DNA from: Ichthyophis bannanicus
Taxonomy: Eukaryota; Chordata; Amphibia; Gymnophiona; Ichthyophiidae
Direction: 5' to 3'
DNA: 64,000 nucleotides
NCBI GenBank assembly: GCA_033557465.1
Contig: CM066037.1
Location: 520,916,686-520,980,685 of the forward strand
The notes under the pieces are model-generated. The model had not been told where the DNA came from, made no database searches, and saw nothing but the letters and a program-made list of their open reading frames with translations. Both the position numbers and the translations under genes were made by a program. Shown in pieces: positions 54,241-64,000 of the stretch (within the stretch, counting starts at the first letter, position 1; the number at the start of each line of letters is the position of its first letter).

Positions 54241-54400
54241 TAACTGAAGAGGGAAAGTTGGGAAGGCAGCACGCATGTTCCTATTGGATGCTGGGAAGCG
54301 TTCCCACGCAGGCTCCGTCGGTACTGACAATACCCATATGTGAGGACTAAATTCCTGCTGTTTCCGGAGATCACCTGTTACAGGTGAGTAACTACGCTTT
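54241..54400 (+). repeat. DIRS-J right ITR with extension
   Basis: Shorter than A's because of an internal loss near 54280. Ends CACCTGTTACAGGTGAGTAAC. Confidence 0.85.
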
Positions 54401-54619
54401 CCTTGAGTTCTGCTAGAGGAACTGTTTGTTTGCTCTGTTCTGGGTTGATGCCCTTGGGTCTGCTATTATTTCTATGTTTTGGCTCTGCAGGTTCATATTC
54501 TACCAACAGCCTTCTCCTTATGCTTTCCTGTACATGGTTCTTTACTGTTTGATTACTCATTGTTCTCCAGGTTGAGGTTGTGTAAGGCCTGCCATGTTCT
54601 CCCATATGCTTTGGGATGG
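54401..54619. other. H interior, right part
   Basis: Non-coding; contains TTGTTCTCCAGG and other pyrimidine-rich words. No feature identified. Confidence 0.35.
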
Positions 54620-54800
54620 ATACTGAGGAGACCTCTGGTGGCTGAGGCATATAGAGGCATTGGAGTGATGTCGTCATTGAAACCTGTGCATTTCATTGGT
54701 TCTTTGTCTCCACCAATCTGCTGGTAGGGGAACATAATCCACTTGTCTGGACTGGTCTAGCAGGACTCAAGGAAAGGACTTTATCTGTTAGTTAAAATTT
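54620..54800 (+). repeat. Clade III right ITR with extension (H)
   Basis: Inverted counterpart of 31231-31380, with the extension CAAGGAAAGGACTTTATC then TGTTAGTTAAAATTT resembling the DIRS-F right end. Confidence 0.7.
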
Positions 54801-56075
54801 CACCTTAGGTGTGTAACTAGCACATAATTTTCTGCATGTCACCCTCAGAAAACTCCAAACACTGCTCCCTTTTCAATAGCATAATTCTGGATGTATAGGT
54901 GGTTATTTTAGAAGCATTATGATGATTTTATAGAGGGCTAAATTTACACGTGGAAGTGACTTTGCTCTATAGCAAATTGACTCTAGAGATAATCTAGCGA
55001 GGTCTCTAACAGTACCATGATGTCCAAAGTAGCCAGTACAAGAGTATCTCCTTCACCTCTGCTTTCAGTCTCCCTCTTCCGAAGAGAGGGTAAATAGAAA
55101 ACTTGAGTAACTGGGGGAAGCCCCTTTTGAGTACTTACGAGCTTCAAGAAAATACTTTTTCAATATATCAATACGTTTAACCATATCTGTTCTAGGAAAT
55201 TATTGAAGGGATGTCAGCCCATGATTCAGATTCTCTCCTTATATTCTCCTTATATTCACCAGTGACGTAACTTTAAGTTGGATATTGTCTAATTATGTAC
55301 ACTGTCGGCCTCTTTTTATCTTGTAATGTTGAGTTTTGTATTTTGTTTCATTGTTTCTTAATTCCCTACCTCCCTATCCTTGTTTTGTGGACTGTGGATC
55401 TGAACTTGTTTTCCTTTTTTGGATTTAGTAGAGGAATTGGCATTGACTCATTAGCGCACACATCTGATTTAACCATTTGTGCTTCTTGTGGGATGTTTAC
55501 CTGTATGGAATATGGATATTCTGTATGTTTGCAAGATTTTGCTATAAATAAAAAGTAAAAAAAATTTGAATTGATTTGTCTTAGATTTTGTTAGGTTCTT
55601 ACAGGCCTAAAGCAAAATAGACAGATATTAGCTTGGTTTGAAGATCTATGATTAATTATGCCTAGGAAGGGCACTTTCTTTGCAAAAGGATGAGAAAACT
55701 CTTGCAGTGTTAATCGTAAAAGGAGATTCTTGGAAGTATTTCCCCTAGCAAACAAAAATATATATTTCAAGGGAAGATCTCAAGTACCCTCTTTTCTGAG
55801 GGAATTCTGAGAGCAGATGAAGCCTCTAAAGATAAGTGAATGTTTAGTTTGTTGGGAAATATAATGACTTAAATCTTGGGATAAGAGAGAGATGAAGTGT
55901 GAAAATTCTGTTTTAATTAAAAAAAAAAAAGTTACTAATTTGGCTTAAAGGTTTAGAATTGATGTCCTAGATTTAGTAGACTCTGTAGTTGTAAAACAAA
56001 ATAGATGAGTATCAACTTGCTTTAAAGATTTAGTATTTATCTTAAATTTAATAAAGCTTAGAGGAAGTTACATCA
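54801..56075. other. Unassigned AT-rich DNA
   Basis: No gene found. 55270-55566 ends in AATAAAAAGTAAAAAAAA and could be a LINE 3' end. A similar A-rich tract is at 55917-55930. The rest shows no recognisable structure. Confidence 0.4.
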
Positions 56076-56202
56076 CAAGAGATGGCTGCCTAAGAAAGTG
56101 GCTCCACATCCAGAGTCGGATATCCCCGGTAAGAGTGCAGCTATCACCCCATGAAGCAGGTAAATAAAGAGGTGAACTACCTCAGAAACACACGGAGTAA
56201 AT

Positions 56203-57590
56203 GGCAGGGAAGAAAGGCAGCATTGACTTGAAGTCATATGCCTTTAAAGTGGTGGTGGAAGCGACCCTGGGAAAAGCCAAGATGGTGGCTGCTGCATGGG
56301 TCTGCTGGAGCAGTGGAGAGAAACCACCGAGTCAGAGTTTGGAGCTCAAAATGATCTTAAGCATTTGAGGGATGACATGAAAGACTGGTTTATAACCCTG
56401 CGCCAGGACATTACAACATTGAAACAGGAGGTGCAAGCTTGGATTATTTATTTATTTTTATTTATTTAGTGTACACTTATATCCCGCTACTTCCAGCGAT
56501 CAGCAGCGGTTTGCTATACATAACAGTATGGTTGTACAGGCCATGGATTAAAAACAGACATAACGATTCAGTACAGGACACAAACATTCAGATTACATGT
56601 TTACACTTGATTGCAAGACATTGATTTCACAAGTATGTACATATTTACAGGTCAGAATCTATAGGTGTTTGACGTGTAGTGCTATTTCCTTGAGCATGGT
56701 GAAAGAGGTTATGTGGGATTGAAGTGTGTCTGGAAAAGATGCGTCTTTAGCTTTTTTCTGAATACCAACAGGTCACTAATTGCTCTCAGTTCGCATGGTA
56801 GTTGGTTCCATAGCAGTGGCGCTATGAATGAGAATGCTCGGTTACTGGTGGTTGCAGTGACAGATCTCAGGCTAGCCGGGACGATGAGGGTATTGAGGTG
56901 TGTGGTTCTTCTGCTTCTGTTATTTGGCTGTGATGTGATAAGGGCGATTATGGACCTCAGGAGTGACCTGTCTGATTTAGACCAATTGATAGAGGAGGCA
57001 GAGGGGTTACTTGAGTCATGCAGCTTTTGCAGACCATGAAACAAGAAAATGCAGCACAATGAGCAGTGCAGGAGAAGCTGGCTACTAAATTGGAGGACCT
57101 AGAAAATAGGTCCAGGCGGGTGAACCTGCGGCTATGGGGGATCCCTGAAACGGAGGAGATTGTGGATTATGTGGTCCTAACAGAACAGTTCTATAAAGCG
57201 GTGGCTAGAGTTGCAGGGCTGGATGAAGGTGGATTGTGTTTTAAAGTGTAGCGGGCACATTGAGCCCTGAGGCCTCGCCGTGATGGGAAACCTAGGGAAA
57301 TTGTGGCTTGTATGCATGAGTTTCATGAAAGAGGCCATTTTGTCTGCAGCCAGGAGACTTTGTAAAATGAAATGGGAAAACCAGGATGTGGAGGTCTTTG
57401 GTGACTTATCATGATACAAAAGAGGCAGGCTTATCAGGCCATCACAAAAAGGCTCCAGGAAGAACGTATACAATACTGGTGGCTTTTTCCAGTGAGGCTG
57501 TTTACTATATCGGGAACTACTTTGTATGCAAAATCAGTGGAATTGGCCCTCAAAGCAATTCAGTAAGTGGTCAGTGAGGAGGCAGAGGGA
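56203..57590 (+). pseudogene. L1-like ORF1 protein, decayed
   Basis: ORF1p of L1 elements is an RNA-binding chaperone. ATG 56203 gives MAGKKGSIDLKSYAFK. A coiled-coil-like stretch (LKHLRDDMKDWFITLRQDIT, TLKQEVQA) runs into the insertion at about 56440. After it come LATKLEDLENRSRRVNLRLW and GIPETEEIV (57070-57160), the typical junction of coiled coil and RRM domain. Several stops follow. The link to the LINE at 1-4905 is possible but untested. Confidence 0.65.
56441..57020 (-). mobile_element. CR1/L2-like LINE 3' end
   Basis: On the minus strand, about 100 codons end in SNRAFSFIAPLLWNQLPCEL then LLVFRKKLKTHLF, the conserved C-terminus of CR1/L2-group reverse transcriptases. The 3' end has AAACCGCTGCTGATCGCTGG then GATATAAG and an AAATAAATA tail. 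GCAAGCTT/GCAGCTT near the two edges may be the target duplication. It is 5' truncated, as usual for LINEs. Confidence 0.7.
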
Positions 57591-57749
57591 CCAGATCAGC
57601 GGAAGGAGGGCAGGAGACTGCCTGGCTGGACTCAGGCGACTAGAGGGGGGAGGCGGCTCTGGAGGCAGAAGAAGAGGGCAGGTGGTAACAATCACCGCTA
57701 AAGGGACTTTGTATTGTGGCTCTGGTTGGGTTTGTGATATGCATGGTTT

Positions 57750-57905
57750 CTCCAGGACCAAGCAGGAAGTCAGTCCTCACATATGGGTGACTGACATCGA
57801 TGGAGCCCCCGCGGAGCATTTCCCCAGCTTTCTATGAAAGCCTTTGGGAATACTGCACGCATGCGCGGTCCCCTTCCCGCCTAAAGGTGCCATCTTGCTC
57901 AGTCT
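57750..57905 (+). repeat. DIRS-K left ITR
   Basis: CTCCAGGACCAAGCAGGAAG start, ACGCATGCGCGG inside. The right partner is outside the window. Confidence 0.9.
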
Positions 57906-58165
57906 CTCTTTTTCCGTGGAGCCCATCGGACGTCTGTCCTAGTTCAACCGGAAAACAGTTAGATTTTTCTTACTATTTCCTGCGCTTCATCACGGTTTTT
58001 TGCCCGGTTCGACGCCGGTTCCCCTTCCCACCAGGTTCTGTACACCGGTATTGAGCCCGTTCTCCTTTTTTCGGTTGTTGCCCTTCGTGGCTGGCGTTCG
58101 CGCTCTTTTTCTTTTTTTCCCTGGAAGGCCAGTCCTTTGACCTCGCAGGGGCTCTTTTTTCCCCA

Positions 58166-60142
58166 ATGGCTTCCACTGGTTTTAAAAAGGTGTGATCGGT
58201 GCAAGACTCTGTCTCTCACCGACACACACGACTGCTGCCTTCGGTGCCTCGGTCCTGATCATGATCCTAAGATCTGTGTACCGTGTGGCAAAATGTCCAC
58301 TAAGGCACTTCGAAGTTGCCAGCATCAAAAGGAAAGGCTTTTCTCTGATTCGGCCTCCGGCCGGGCCCGGACCTCGTCTGAGGCCTCGACGTCTCGGGAG
58401 TCTGACCCTGAGCATCGTCGGGGTTCCTCGGACAGGGGGTCCCACAAGCGGGAGCAAAAGAGGAAGAAGCTCGCGAGGGCGGTGTCGGAGGAGGTCCCTG
58501 GCCCCTTGAGGACCAGGTCTCGGACCCCCGACCGCTGTCCTGGGCCCGTGGAACAGGAGAAGCTGTCAAAAATGCCTCGTGTGGAGCCGGAGTCTGCTGG
58601 ACACGTAAGTCCTGTTGTCCTCGGACTCTCCTCCCAGGGAGCCAACGTCGGGCCCGGCGCCACTGGGGCCCGAGTCGGTGGCTGCTGAGTCTCCTGAGCT
58701 GGGTCTCAGGCTGACAGCCTTGGAGTGCAGACTGTCTGCCTTCATAGATCAGCAGCGGGTGCTGATGGCCAGCCTTGCTGGCGCATCTGCCCCGACCACC
58801 GGGACATCGAAGTCAACCCCGGAGACAGAGCCGATACTCGAGACCATGAAGGCTCGAGGTCATCCTCGGTCGCAGTCACCCTCGACCTCCCGGTCGGGAC
58901 TGAGGGCGTCGACGATGGTGCCTTCGGCGTCGGGGCGGGTGCTGCCGGGCCCTGCGCGGTTGGAGCCCGACTCCTTTTCGGACGAGTCCGCCTGGGAGAC
59001 GGAGGACGAGGAGTCCCCTGATACCTTCAAGACTCAGTGCGTTCCGTCGGACTCACCGCAGTCTGAGCCCCGGAGTAGATCCCCTCCGGAGGATACCCGG
59101 TTCTCGGAGTTCATTCAGGATATGGCCACTGCTTTGGCGATCCCCGCGGACCCCGAGGAGGAGCCTTGAGCTGAAGAGCTCGAGGCCCTCCAGTATGACT
59201 CTCCTCCGAAGGAGGCCTTTACTGTGCCGGTTCCTCCGATGCTGGAACGGCCCCTCTTCAGGATGTAGGAGGCACCGGCCTCGGCGCCGGTTCTGAGCAA
59301 GCAGGTCAATTCCATTTATCGACTCCGTAAGAGCCCTGGTTTTCAAAAGGCGCAGCTACCACACCATTCCATGGTGGTGGAATCGGCCATGTATCGTCTG
59401 AAAAGTCAGAAGATGCACTCCGCAGTGCCCCCTGGCAGGGAGGCCCGGAACCTGGATGCGTTTGGTAGAAAGTGCTTCCAGGGCTCGATGCTTGCTTGCC
59501 GTGTCCAGTCTTACCAGCTGTACATGGGCATATACTTGCAGGACCTGGCAAAGGATCTGATCTTAGGAATTGCCGGTATATAAAAGTTTTTTGCAAATAA
59601 ATAAATAAATAATGGAGCTTGCCAGGTTCTCTGCTGGTCTCTCCAGGAAACCTTTGCAGAGGTTCAAGTCCTTGACCTCGGGGATCCGGGAATGCTCTAA
59701 GTTCATGTCCCGCGCAGCCTACGATAGCTTCGAGGCCTCGGCCCGTGTTGCAGCAGTCGGCATCGCTGCTCGACGCCAGGCATGGCTGCAGTCATCGGAT
59801 CTTGAGCCATGGGTTCAAGACAAGTTGGTCAATGTCCCTTGCCGAGGTGAGAACCTTTTTGGCAAGCCCATGGCCGAGAAGGCTGCACAGCTCGAGACCA
59901 AGCACCTCACGAGGACAAGGCTGTCTCGAAAGACTTCTGCTCCTTCTCATAAAAAGAAGGGCTCGGGTAAGAAGTCCTTTTACCCGAGGAAGGTGTCTGC
60001 CTACAAACAGTTCCCACCTTACCAGTCCTCCCCAGCTCCCCCACAGGGTCAGCAGGCCAAGGGGCAGGGACATGGGCCCCGTAGGCAGAAGGCCCCCAAG
60101 CCTCAGACTCCTGCCCCCACTCAGCAGGGTGGGGGTTTTTGA
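58166..60142 (+). pseudogene. DIRS-K gag, broken
   Basis: ATG 58166 gives MASTGFKK, then an extra G shifts the frame before CDRCKTLSLTDT, HDCCLRCLGPDH and CVPCGKMS. Another shift near 58620, TGA at 59167 and TAG at about 59266 follow, then the 37-bp insertion near 59577. From 59612 the C-terminal part is open: FMSRAAYDSFEASARVAAV, NVPCRGENLFGKPMAEKAAQ and ending PTQQGGGF. Stop in TTT-TGA-C (60137-60143). Confidence 0.85.
59577..59613 (+). mobile_element. 37-bp retroposed LINE/SINE tail in gag
   Basis: TATATAAAAG, a T-run and GCAAATAAATAAATAAATA interrupt gag between GGAATTGCCGG and GGAGCTTGCCAGG, which look like diverged copies of the target. Copies I and L have the uninterrupted sequence. 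Confidence 0.65.
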
Positions 60143-60143
60143 C
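60137..60143 (+). promoter_or_regulatory. Candidate +1 recoding site, DIRS-K
   Basis: TTT TGA C at the gag end, with RT open in +1 from 59745. Confidence 0.4.
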
Positions 60144-60931
60144 TCCCAAGGCATAGCCTCTTTGTCACTGCTGTCCCATCCCTGCACAGGAGGTCGACTA
60201 ACCCTGTTTGCCCACAGGTGGCCACACATTACGGGAGACAGTTGGGTCTTAAGCATAGTCCACTCGGGCTATATGCTTCATTTCCATCAGCTGCCTCCTC
60301 CTTACTTCCCTGGAGAGCCTCCAAGGCCTCCTCTCCACACAGACCTCCTCATTCAAGAGCTTCAGGGTCTTTTGAGAGACAAGGCGGTGGAGCCTGTGCC
60401 TCCCCACCTCCAAGGTCACGGTTTCTACTCCAGGTACTTCCTCGTACCAAAGAGAATCGGAGGCCTCAGGCCTATTCTCGACCTCAGAAATCTCAACAAG
60501 TTCCTAGAGAAAGAAAAGTTCAAGATGCTTACTCTTGGAACACTTCTGCCCTACTTCCAGCAGGGAGATTGTCTATGCTCCTTAGATCTAAAGGATGCGT
60601 ACACTCACATCCTCATTCATCCAGACCACAGAAAGTACCTCAGATTCATTGTGGGAGGAAACGATTATCAGTACAGAGTGCTGTCTTTCAGCCTCGCTCC
60701 CAGGGTCCTTACCAAATGTCTGGCGGTGATGGCAGCCTACCTAAGAAATCAGGGTATCTGTCTTCCCCTATCTGGATGACTGGCTCATCAGGGGTCAGAC
60801 ATGCTAGGAGGCCAGGCAAGCCACCCTCCGAACTATTTCTCTTCTTCAACACCTGGGGTTTGTCATAAACTTCGCAAAGTCCACTTTGCTCCCCTCCCAG
60901 AACTTGGAGTTCATAGGAGCAAGGCTCGATT
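60141..60931 (+). pseudogene. DIRS-K reverse transcriptase, 5' part
   Basis: Open across FAHRWPHITGDSWVLSIVHS, RYFLVPKRIGGLRPILDL, FLEKEKFKMLTLGTLLPY, CSLDLKDAYTHILIHPDH and TKCLAVMAAYL. One frameshift lies just before the YLDDW box (about 60760), and LPFGLASAP is altered to LSFSLAP. DIRS-L interrupts at the FIGARLDS codons. The remaining 44 bases (63957-64000) continue the same gene. Confidence 0.85.
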
Positions 60932-61091
60932 CTCCAGGACCAAGCAGGAAGTCAGTCCTCACATATGGGTGACGTCGGCACCGACGGAGCCCCCGTGCGG
61001 AACATTTCCCCAGCTTTCAAAGAAAGCCTTTGGGAATTGCAGCGCGCATGCGCGGTCCCCTTCCCACCCAAGGGTGCCATCTTGCTCAGTC
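60932..61091 (+). repeat. DIRS-L left ITR
   Basis: CTCCAGGACCAAGCAGGAAG start, with GACGTCGGCACCGACGG and CGCGCATGCGCG. Pairs with 63771-63926. Confidence 0.9.
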
Positions 61092-61330
61092 TTCTTTTTT
61101 CCGCGGAGCCTGACGGACGTAGTTTGTTTTTCACCGAGGAAAAAGTTGATTTCCCTGTTTTTTGTTCTTCGGTTCGACGCCGGTTCCTTTTCCCGCCCGG
61201 GCCCGATACTCCGGTATCGAGCCCACTCTCTATTTTTCGGGGTTTATCCTTCGTGACTAGCGTTCGCGCCATTTTTCTCTTTTCTCTGGCAGCCCAGTCT
61301 TTTGACCTCGCAGGGGCCCTTTTTCCCCCG

Positions 61331-63026
61331 ATGGCTGCCAGCAGGTTTAAGAAGTGTGATCGGTGTAAGAAACGTATGTCTCTTACCGACACACATGATT
61401 GCTGCCTCGGACCCGATCATGACCCGATGATCTGTGGTTCGTGTGGCAAAATGTCCTCGAAGGTGTTGAGGAGTCGGCAGCACCAAAAGGATCGAATCTT
61501 CTTTGACTCCGCGTCCGGACGGGCCCGGACCTCGTCAGAGGCCTCGACGTCTCGGGACTCCGGCCCTGAGCAGCGTCGGGGTTCCTCTGAGCGGGGTCTC
61601 CGCGGGAGCAGCACAGGAAGAAAAAACCTGCGAGGGCAGCGTCGGTGGACGCTCCTGGTTCCTTGAGGGCCAGGTCGCATAGCCCCCATCGCTGTACCGG
61701 GTCTTCGGAGTCAGAGAGGCCTGCCAAACAACCTCGTCTCGAAATGGAGTCTCCTGGGCACGTGAGTACTGTAGCCCTTGTGGACTCTCCTCCAGGGGAG
61801 CCGCCGTCGGGGCCCGAGTCGGGGGCTGCTGGGTCTCCTGAGCTCGGACTCAGGTTGACGGCCTTGGAGAGCAGCTTGGCTGCCTTCATGGAACAGCAGC
61901 GGGCATTGATCGCCGGTCTCACTGGTGCATCTGCCCCGACCACCAGGACATCGACGTCCAAGTCGACCCCGGAGGCCGAGCCGATCCTCGAGTCCATGCG
62001 GGCTCGAGTCGATCCTTGGCCACGGTCACACCGGTACCCTCGGTGTCGGGGTGGAGGGCATCGGTGCCCGCCCGACTGGAGCCGCTCGATTCCTCCTCCG
62101 AGGAGACGGGCTGGGAGACGGAGGACGAAGAGTCACCCGACACCTATCGGACTCGGTGTGTCCCAACGGACTCACCGGAGTCCGAACCTCGGAGACGATC
62201 CCCACCAGAGGATACCAGGTTCTCAGACTTCGTGCGGGATATGGTGTTAAGCAAGCGGGTCAATTCTATCTATCGAGTCCGCAAGAGCCCCGGGTTCCAA
62301 AAGGCACAATTACCGCACCACTCCATGGTTGTGGAATCTGCCATGCATCGACTGAAAAGTCAGAAGATGCACTCCTCGGTGCCTCCCAGCCGGGAGACCC
62401 GGAACCTGGATGCCCTCGGTAAGAAGTGCTTCCAGGGCTCCATGCTTGCTTGCCGTGTCCAGACATACCAGCTCTACATGGGCATGTACCTCCGGGACCT
62501 GGCAAAGGAGATTGCCGGGTTCTCTGCTGGTTTCTCCGAGGAACCTTTGCAGAGGTTCCAGGCCTTGTCCACTGGTATTCGGGAGTGCTCGAAGTTTATC
62601 TCTCGAGCAGCCTACGATGGCTTCGAGGCTTCGGCCCGAGTAGCCGGGGCCGGCATCGGTGCCCGCCGGCAGGCTTGGCTACAGTCATCCAACCTCGAGC
62701 CATGGGTACAGGACAAGTTGGTCGATGTCCCCTGCCGGGGTGAAATCCTTTTCGGCAAACCCATGGCTGAAAAGGCTGCTGAGCTCGAGACAGAGACTCT
62801 CACCAGGCTGCCCAGGAAAACCTCTGCCCCTTCTCAGAAGAAGGGCTCGGGGAAAAAGTCCTTTTACCCGAGGAAGTCATCTGCCTATAAACAATACCCT
62901 CATTATCAGGCCTCTGCAGCTCCCCAACAGGGTCAGCAGGCCAAGGGGCAGGGTCATGGGCCCCATAGGCAGAAGGCCCCCAAGCCGCCAACACCGGCCC
63001 TTGCTCAGCAGGGTGGGGGTTTTTGA
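61331..63026 (+). pseudogene. DIRS-L gag, two frame changes and deletions
   Basis: ATG 61331 gives MAASRFKKCDRCKKRMSLTD then THDCCLGPDH; three residues (LRC) are missing, removing one C-x2-C pair partner. Frame changes near 61620 and 62030. About 50 codons normally following FVRDMAKAL are missing at 62240. From there the C-terminal block is open: KSPGFQKAQLPHHSMVVES, FQGSMLACRVQTYQLYMGMY, VDVPCRGEILFGKPMAEKA and ALAQQGGGF. Stop in TTT-TGA-C (63021-63027). Confidence 0.85.
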
Positions 63027-63027
63027 C
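63021..63027 (+). promoter_or_regulatory. Candidate +1 recoding site, DIRS-L
   Basis: TTT TGA C at the gag end. Only a short RT stub lies downstream in this copy. Confidence 0.35.
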
Positions 63028-63180
63028 TCAGAAAGCATAGCCTCTTCTCCTTAGCTGGCTCATATCAGCACAGGAGGCCGGCTGGCCCACTTTGCCCACC
63101 CGTTACATCAGATACCTGGGTGCTTCATATAGTCCATTTGAGCCACTGGGTCATCAGTTGCTTCTGCTCGTTGTGTACAC
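63025..63180 (+). pseudogene. DIRS-L RT stub
   Basis: The first codons of RT (EAGWPTLP, then SDTWVLHIVH) are recognisable by nucleotide similarity to B, before the large deletion. Confidence 0.65.
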
Positions 63181-63453
63181 TCCAAACGTACTTTGTCCAT
63201 ATGGGTCGCTGACTGTATCGCCTGGGCTTATGGGGCAGCTGGCCTCTCGTTGGAGGGTCGAGTCACGGCTCATCGTGTCAGGGCGAAGGCTGCGTCAGTG
63301 GCTCATCTCCGCTCTGTTCCGTTGGCAGACATCTGCAGGGCCGCTACTTGGTCTTCAAGCCAGACTTTTACGGCCCATTATTGCCTTGAGAGGGAGTCCC
63401 GCAGGGAGTGTGCTTTCGGACAGGCAGTACTCCATAATCTCTTTGGGGTCTAG
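63181..63453 (+). pseudogene. DIRS-L YR C-terminal fragment
   Basis: About 86 codons remain open: LSIWVADCIAWAYGAAGLSL-like start, VTAHRVRAKAAS (HxxR), DICRAATWSS and FTAHYCLERES (Tyr), ending NLFGV. The first catalytic Arg and the core-binding part are deleted, so it cannot recombine alone. Confidence 0.85.
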
Positions 63454-63594
63454 GCAAATCCTTCCCTCCGGCCCTGATGTTGGGCTACCGGTCGGGGGCA
63501 TTCTCAGAGAAGATTCCTTCCTTACGTTCTGACGCTCTAGAGGGAGCTCATTTTTTCGGCTTGGGGCCTCCGGTAGCCTTAAGCTGGGGAGTCC

Positions 63595-63690
63595 CATATG
63601 TGAGGACTGACTTCCTGCTTGGTCCTGGAGAATGAGTAGTTACTCACCTGTAACAGGTGTTCTCCAGGAGCAGCAGGAATCAGTCCTCAC
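63595..63690 (+). repeat. DIRS-L ICR
   Basis: Junction copy predicting ACTACTCATTCTCCAGG across the circle ends; contains CACCTGTAACAGGTG. Confidence 0.9.
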
Positions 63691-63770
63691 AACCCTTCCT
63701 CCTCCCCTTGGAGTTGCAGTCATATGATTTATTTTTGCTAACCTTTTGCTGTCTTTTAGCTATGTCATCA

Positions 63771-63956
63771 GACTGAGCAAGATGGCACCCTTGGGCGGGA
63801 AGGGGGCCGCGCATGCGCGCTGCAATTCCCAACGGCTTTCTTTGAAAGCTGGGGAAATGCTCCGCACGGGGGCTCCGTCGGCGCCGACATCACCCATATG
63901 TGAGGACTGATTCCTGCTGCTCCTCGAGAACACCTGTTACAGGTGAGTAACTACTC
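63771..63956 (+). repeat. DIRS-L right ITR with extension
   Basis: Inverted match of 60932-61091 plus CACCTGTTACAGGTGAGTAAC and CTACTCT. Confidence 0.9.
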
Positions 63957-64000
63957 TCTCTCTGCAGGCAAGGCTTTCTTGCCAGAAGACAGAGCCCAAA
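63957..64000 (+). pseudogene. DIRS-K RT, resumed after DIRS-L
   Basis: CTCTGCAGGCAAGGCTTTC then GCCAGAAGACAGAGCC matches the I segment coding QARAYLPEDRAQ, so K continues past the window edge. Confidence 0.8.

Larger units (their letters stand above)
49791..54400 (+). mobile_element. DIRS-J, clade II, 5' truncated
   Basis: It begins inside gag without left ITR, leader or Cys/His head, and continues through RT, RNase H, YR, ICR and right ITR. 5' truncation is unusual for circle-integrated elements, so a later deletion is more likely than truncated insertion. It is the closest relative of DIRS-A and preserves A's uninterrupted sequence. Confidence 0.85.
31231..54800 (+). mobile_element. Possible DIRS-H, clade III, bounded by distant ITRs
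   Basis: A clade III left terminus at 31231-31380 has its inverted counterpart at 54620-54765, followed by an extension to 54800. Shared words are TGCTAGACCAGTC, GTTCCCCTA, ACAAAGAACCAATGAAA and GCCACCAGAGGTCTC. Everything between is other elements plus about 1.2 kb of non-coding spacers. The reading of one small non-autonomous element filled by later insertions is inference; two unrelated partial copies would look similar. Confidence 0.4.
56076..57749 (+). mobile_element. L1-like ORF1 remnant, interrupted
   Basis: Sequence around a decayed L1 ORF1, split by a minus-strand CR1/L2-like insert. The 3' part (57590-57749) is non-coding and ends where DIRS-K begins. Confidence 0.6.
60932..63956 (+). 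mobile_element. DIRS-L, clade I, internally deleted, nested in DIRS-K RT
   Basis: A 3.0-kb element with complete ITRs, gag, ICR and the 3' end of YR, but no RT, RNase H or MT-like region (deleted at about 63180). DIRS-I shows the empty site GGACTCTCTGCAAGCAAGGG. ITRs are near identical, so the insertion is recent relative to K. Confidence 0.9.
57750..64000 (+). mobile_element. DIRS-K, clade I, interrupted by DIRS-L, runs off the window
   Basis: Left ITR, leader, gag and RT are present to 60931. The RT resumes at 63957 after DIRS-L and leaves the window at 64000. Closest to DIRS-I. Gag carries several stops and a 37-bp retroposed tail. Confidence 0.9.

Noticed and set aside
54479..54727. 82-codon frame near the clade III right terminus
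   Set aside because: Overlaps the terminal repeat itself and has no domain.
55295..55558. 87-codon plus-strand frame as a small gene
   Set aside because: AT-rich, hydrophobic by composition, no motif, and ends in an A-rich tract that looks like a LINE 3' end.

Overview
The window looks like repeat-dense nuclear DNA of a large-genome vertebrate, most likely an amphibian. A caecilian or salamander is a guess from the density of DIRS-type retrotransposons. No bacterial or viral gene organisation is present. Almost every coding stretch belongs to a transposable element. The only possible host coding sequence is a weak candidate exon at 8806-8993.

The main content is about twelve copies (named A to L here) of DIRS-like tyrosine-recombinase retrotransposons. 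A full copy reads: left inverted terminal repeat (ITR), pyrimidine-rich leader, gag, reverse transcriptase-RNase H-methyltransferase-like ORF, tyrosine recombinase (YR), an internal complementary region (ICR) that copies the circle junction, then a right ITR with an extra terminal extension. Three clades coexist. Clade I (B, G, I, K, L) is GC-rich with a Cys/His gag head. Clade II (A, D, E, J) has the same architecture with different ITRs. Clade III (C, F, H) is a distant lineage with different ITRs and gag.

Layout. 1-4905: L1-like LINE, inserted in the RT of DIRS-A. 4906-8182: 3' half of DIRS-A, with a tRNA-derived SINE in its YR. 8183-10150: non-DIRS DNA with two oppositely oriented SINEs. 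10151-15932: DIRS-B, nearly intact. 16216-31188: DIRS-D, interrupted by DIRS-C (16439-20900) and DIRS-E (23829-29411). 31231-54800: a region bounded by a matching left and right ITR pair (H) that holds a foldback element, DIRS-F, DIRS-G (abutting F), DIRS-I and a 5'-truncated DIRS-J. 54801-57749: mostly unassigned, with an L1 ORF1 remnant carrying a CR1/L2-like 3' end. 57750-64000: DIRS-K, interrupted by the internally deleted DIRS-L.

How the parts work together (family knowledge plus inference): gag packages RNA, RT/RNase H makes cDNA, the ICR templates circle closure, and YR inserts the circle without a target duplication. Paralogous copies in the window serve as empty sites, so most nested insertions can be checked from the sequence itself. 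The most notable patterns are a YTT-TGA-C motif at every surviving gag end with RT in the +1 frame, a long open -1 frame upstream of YR in all clades, and a palindrome plus splice-donor-like word found at the right terminus but not the left.
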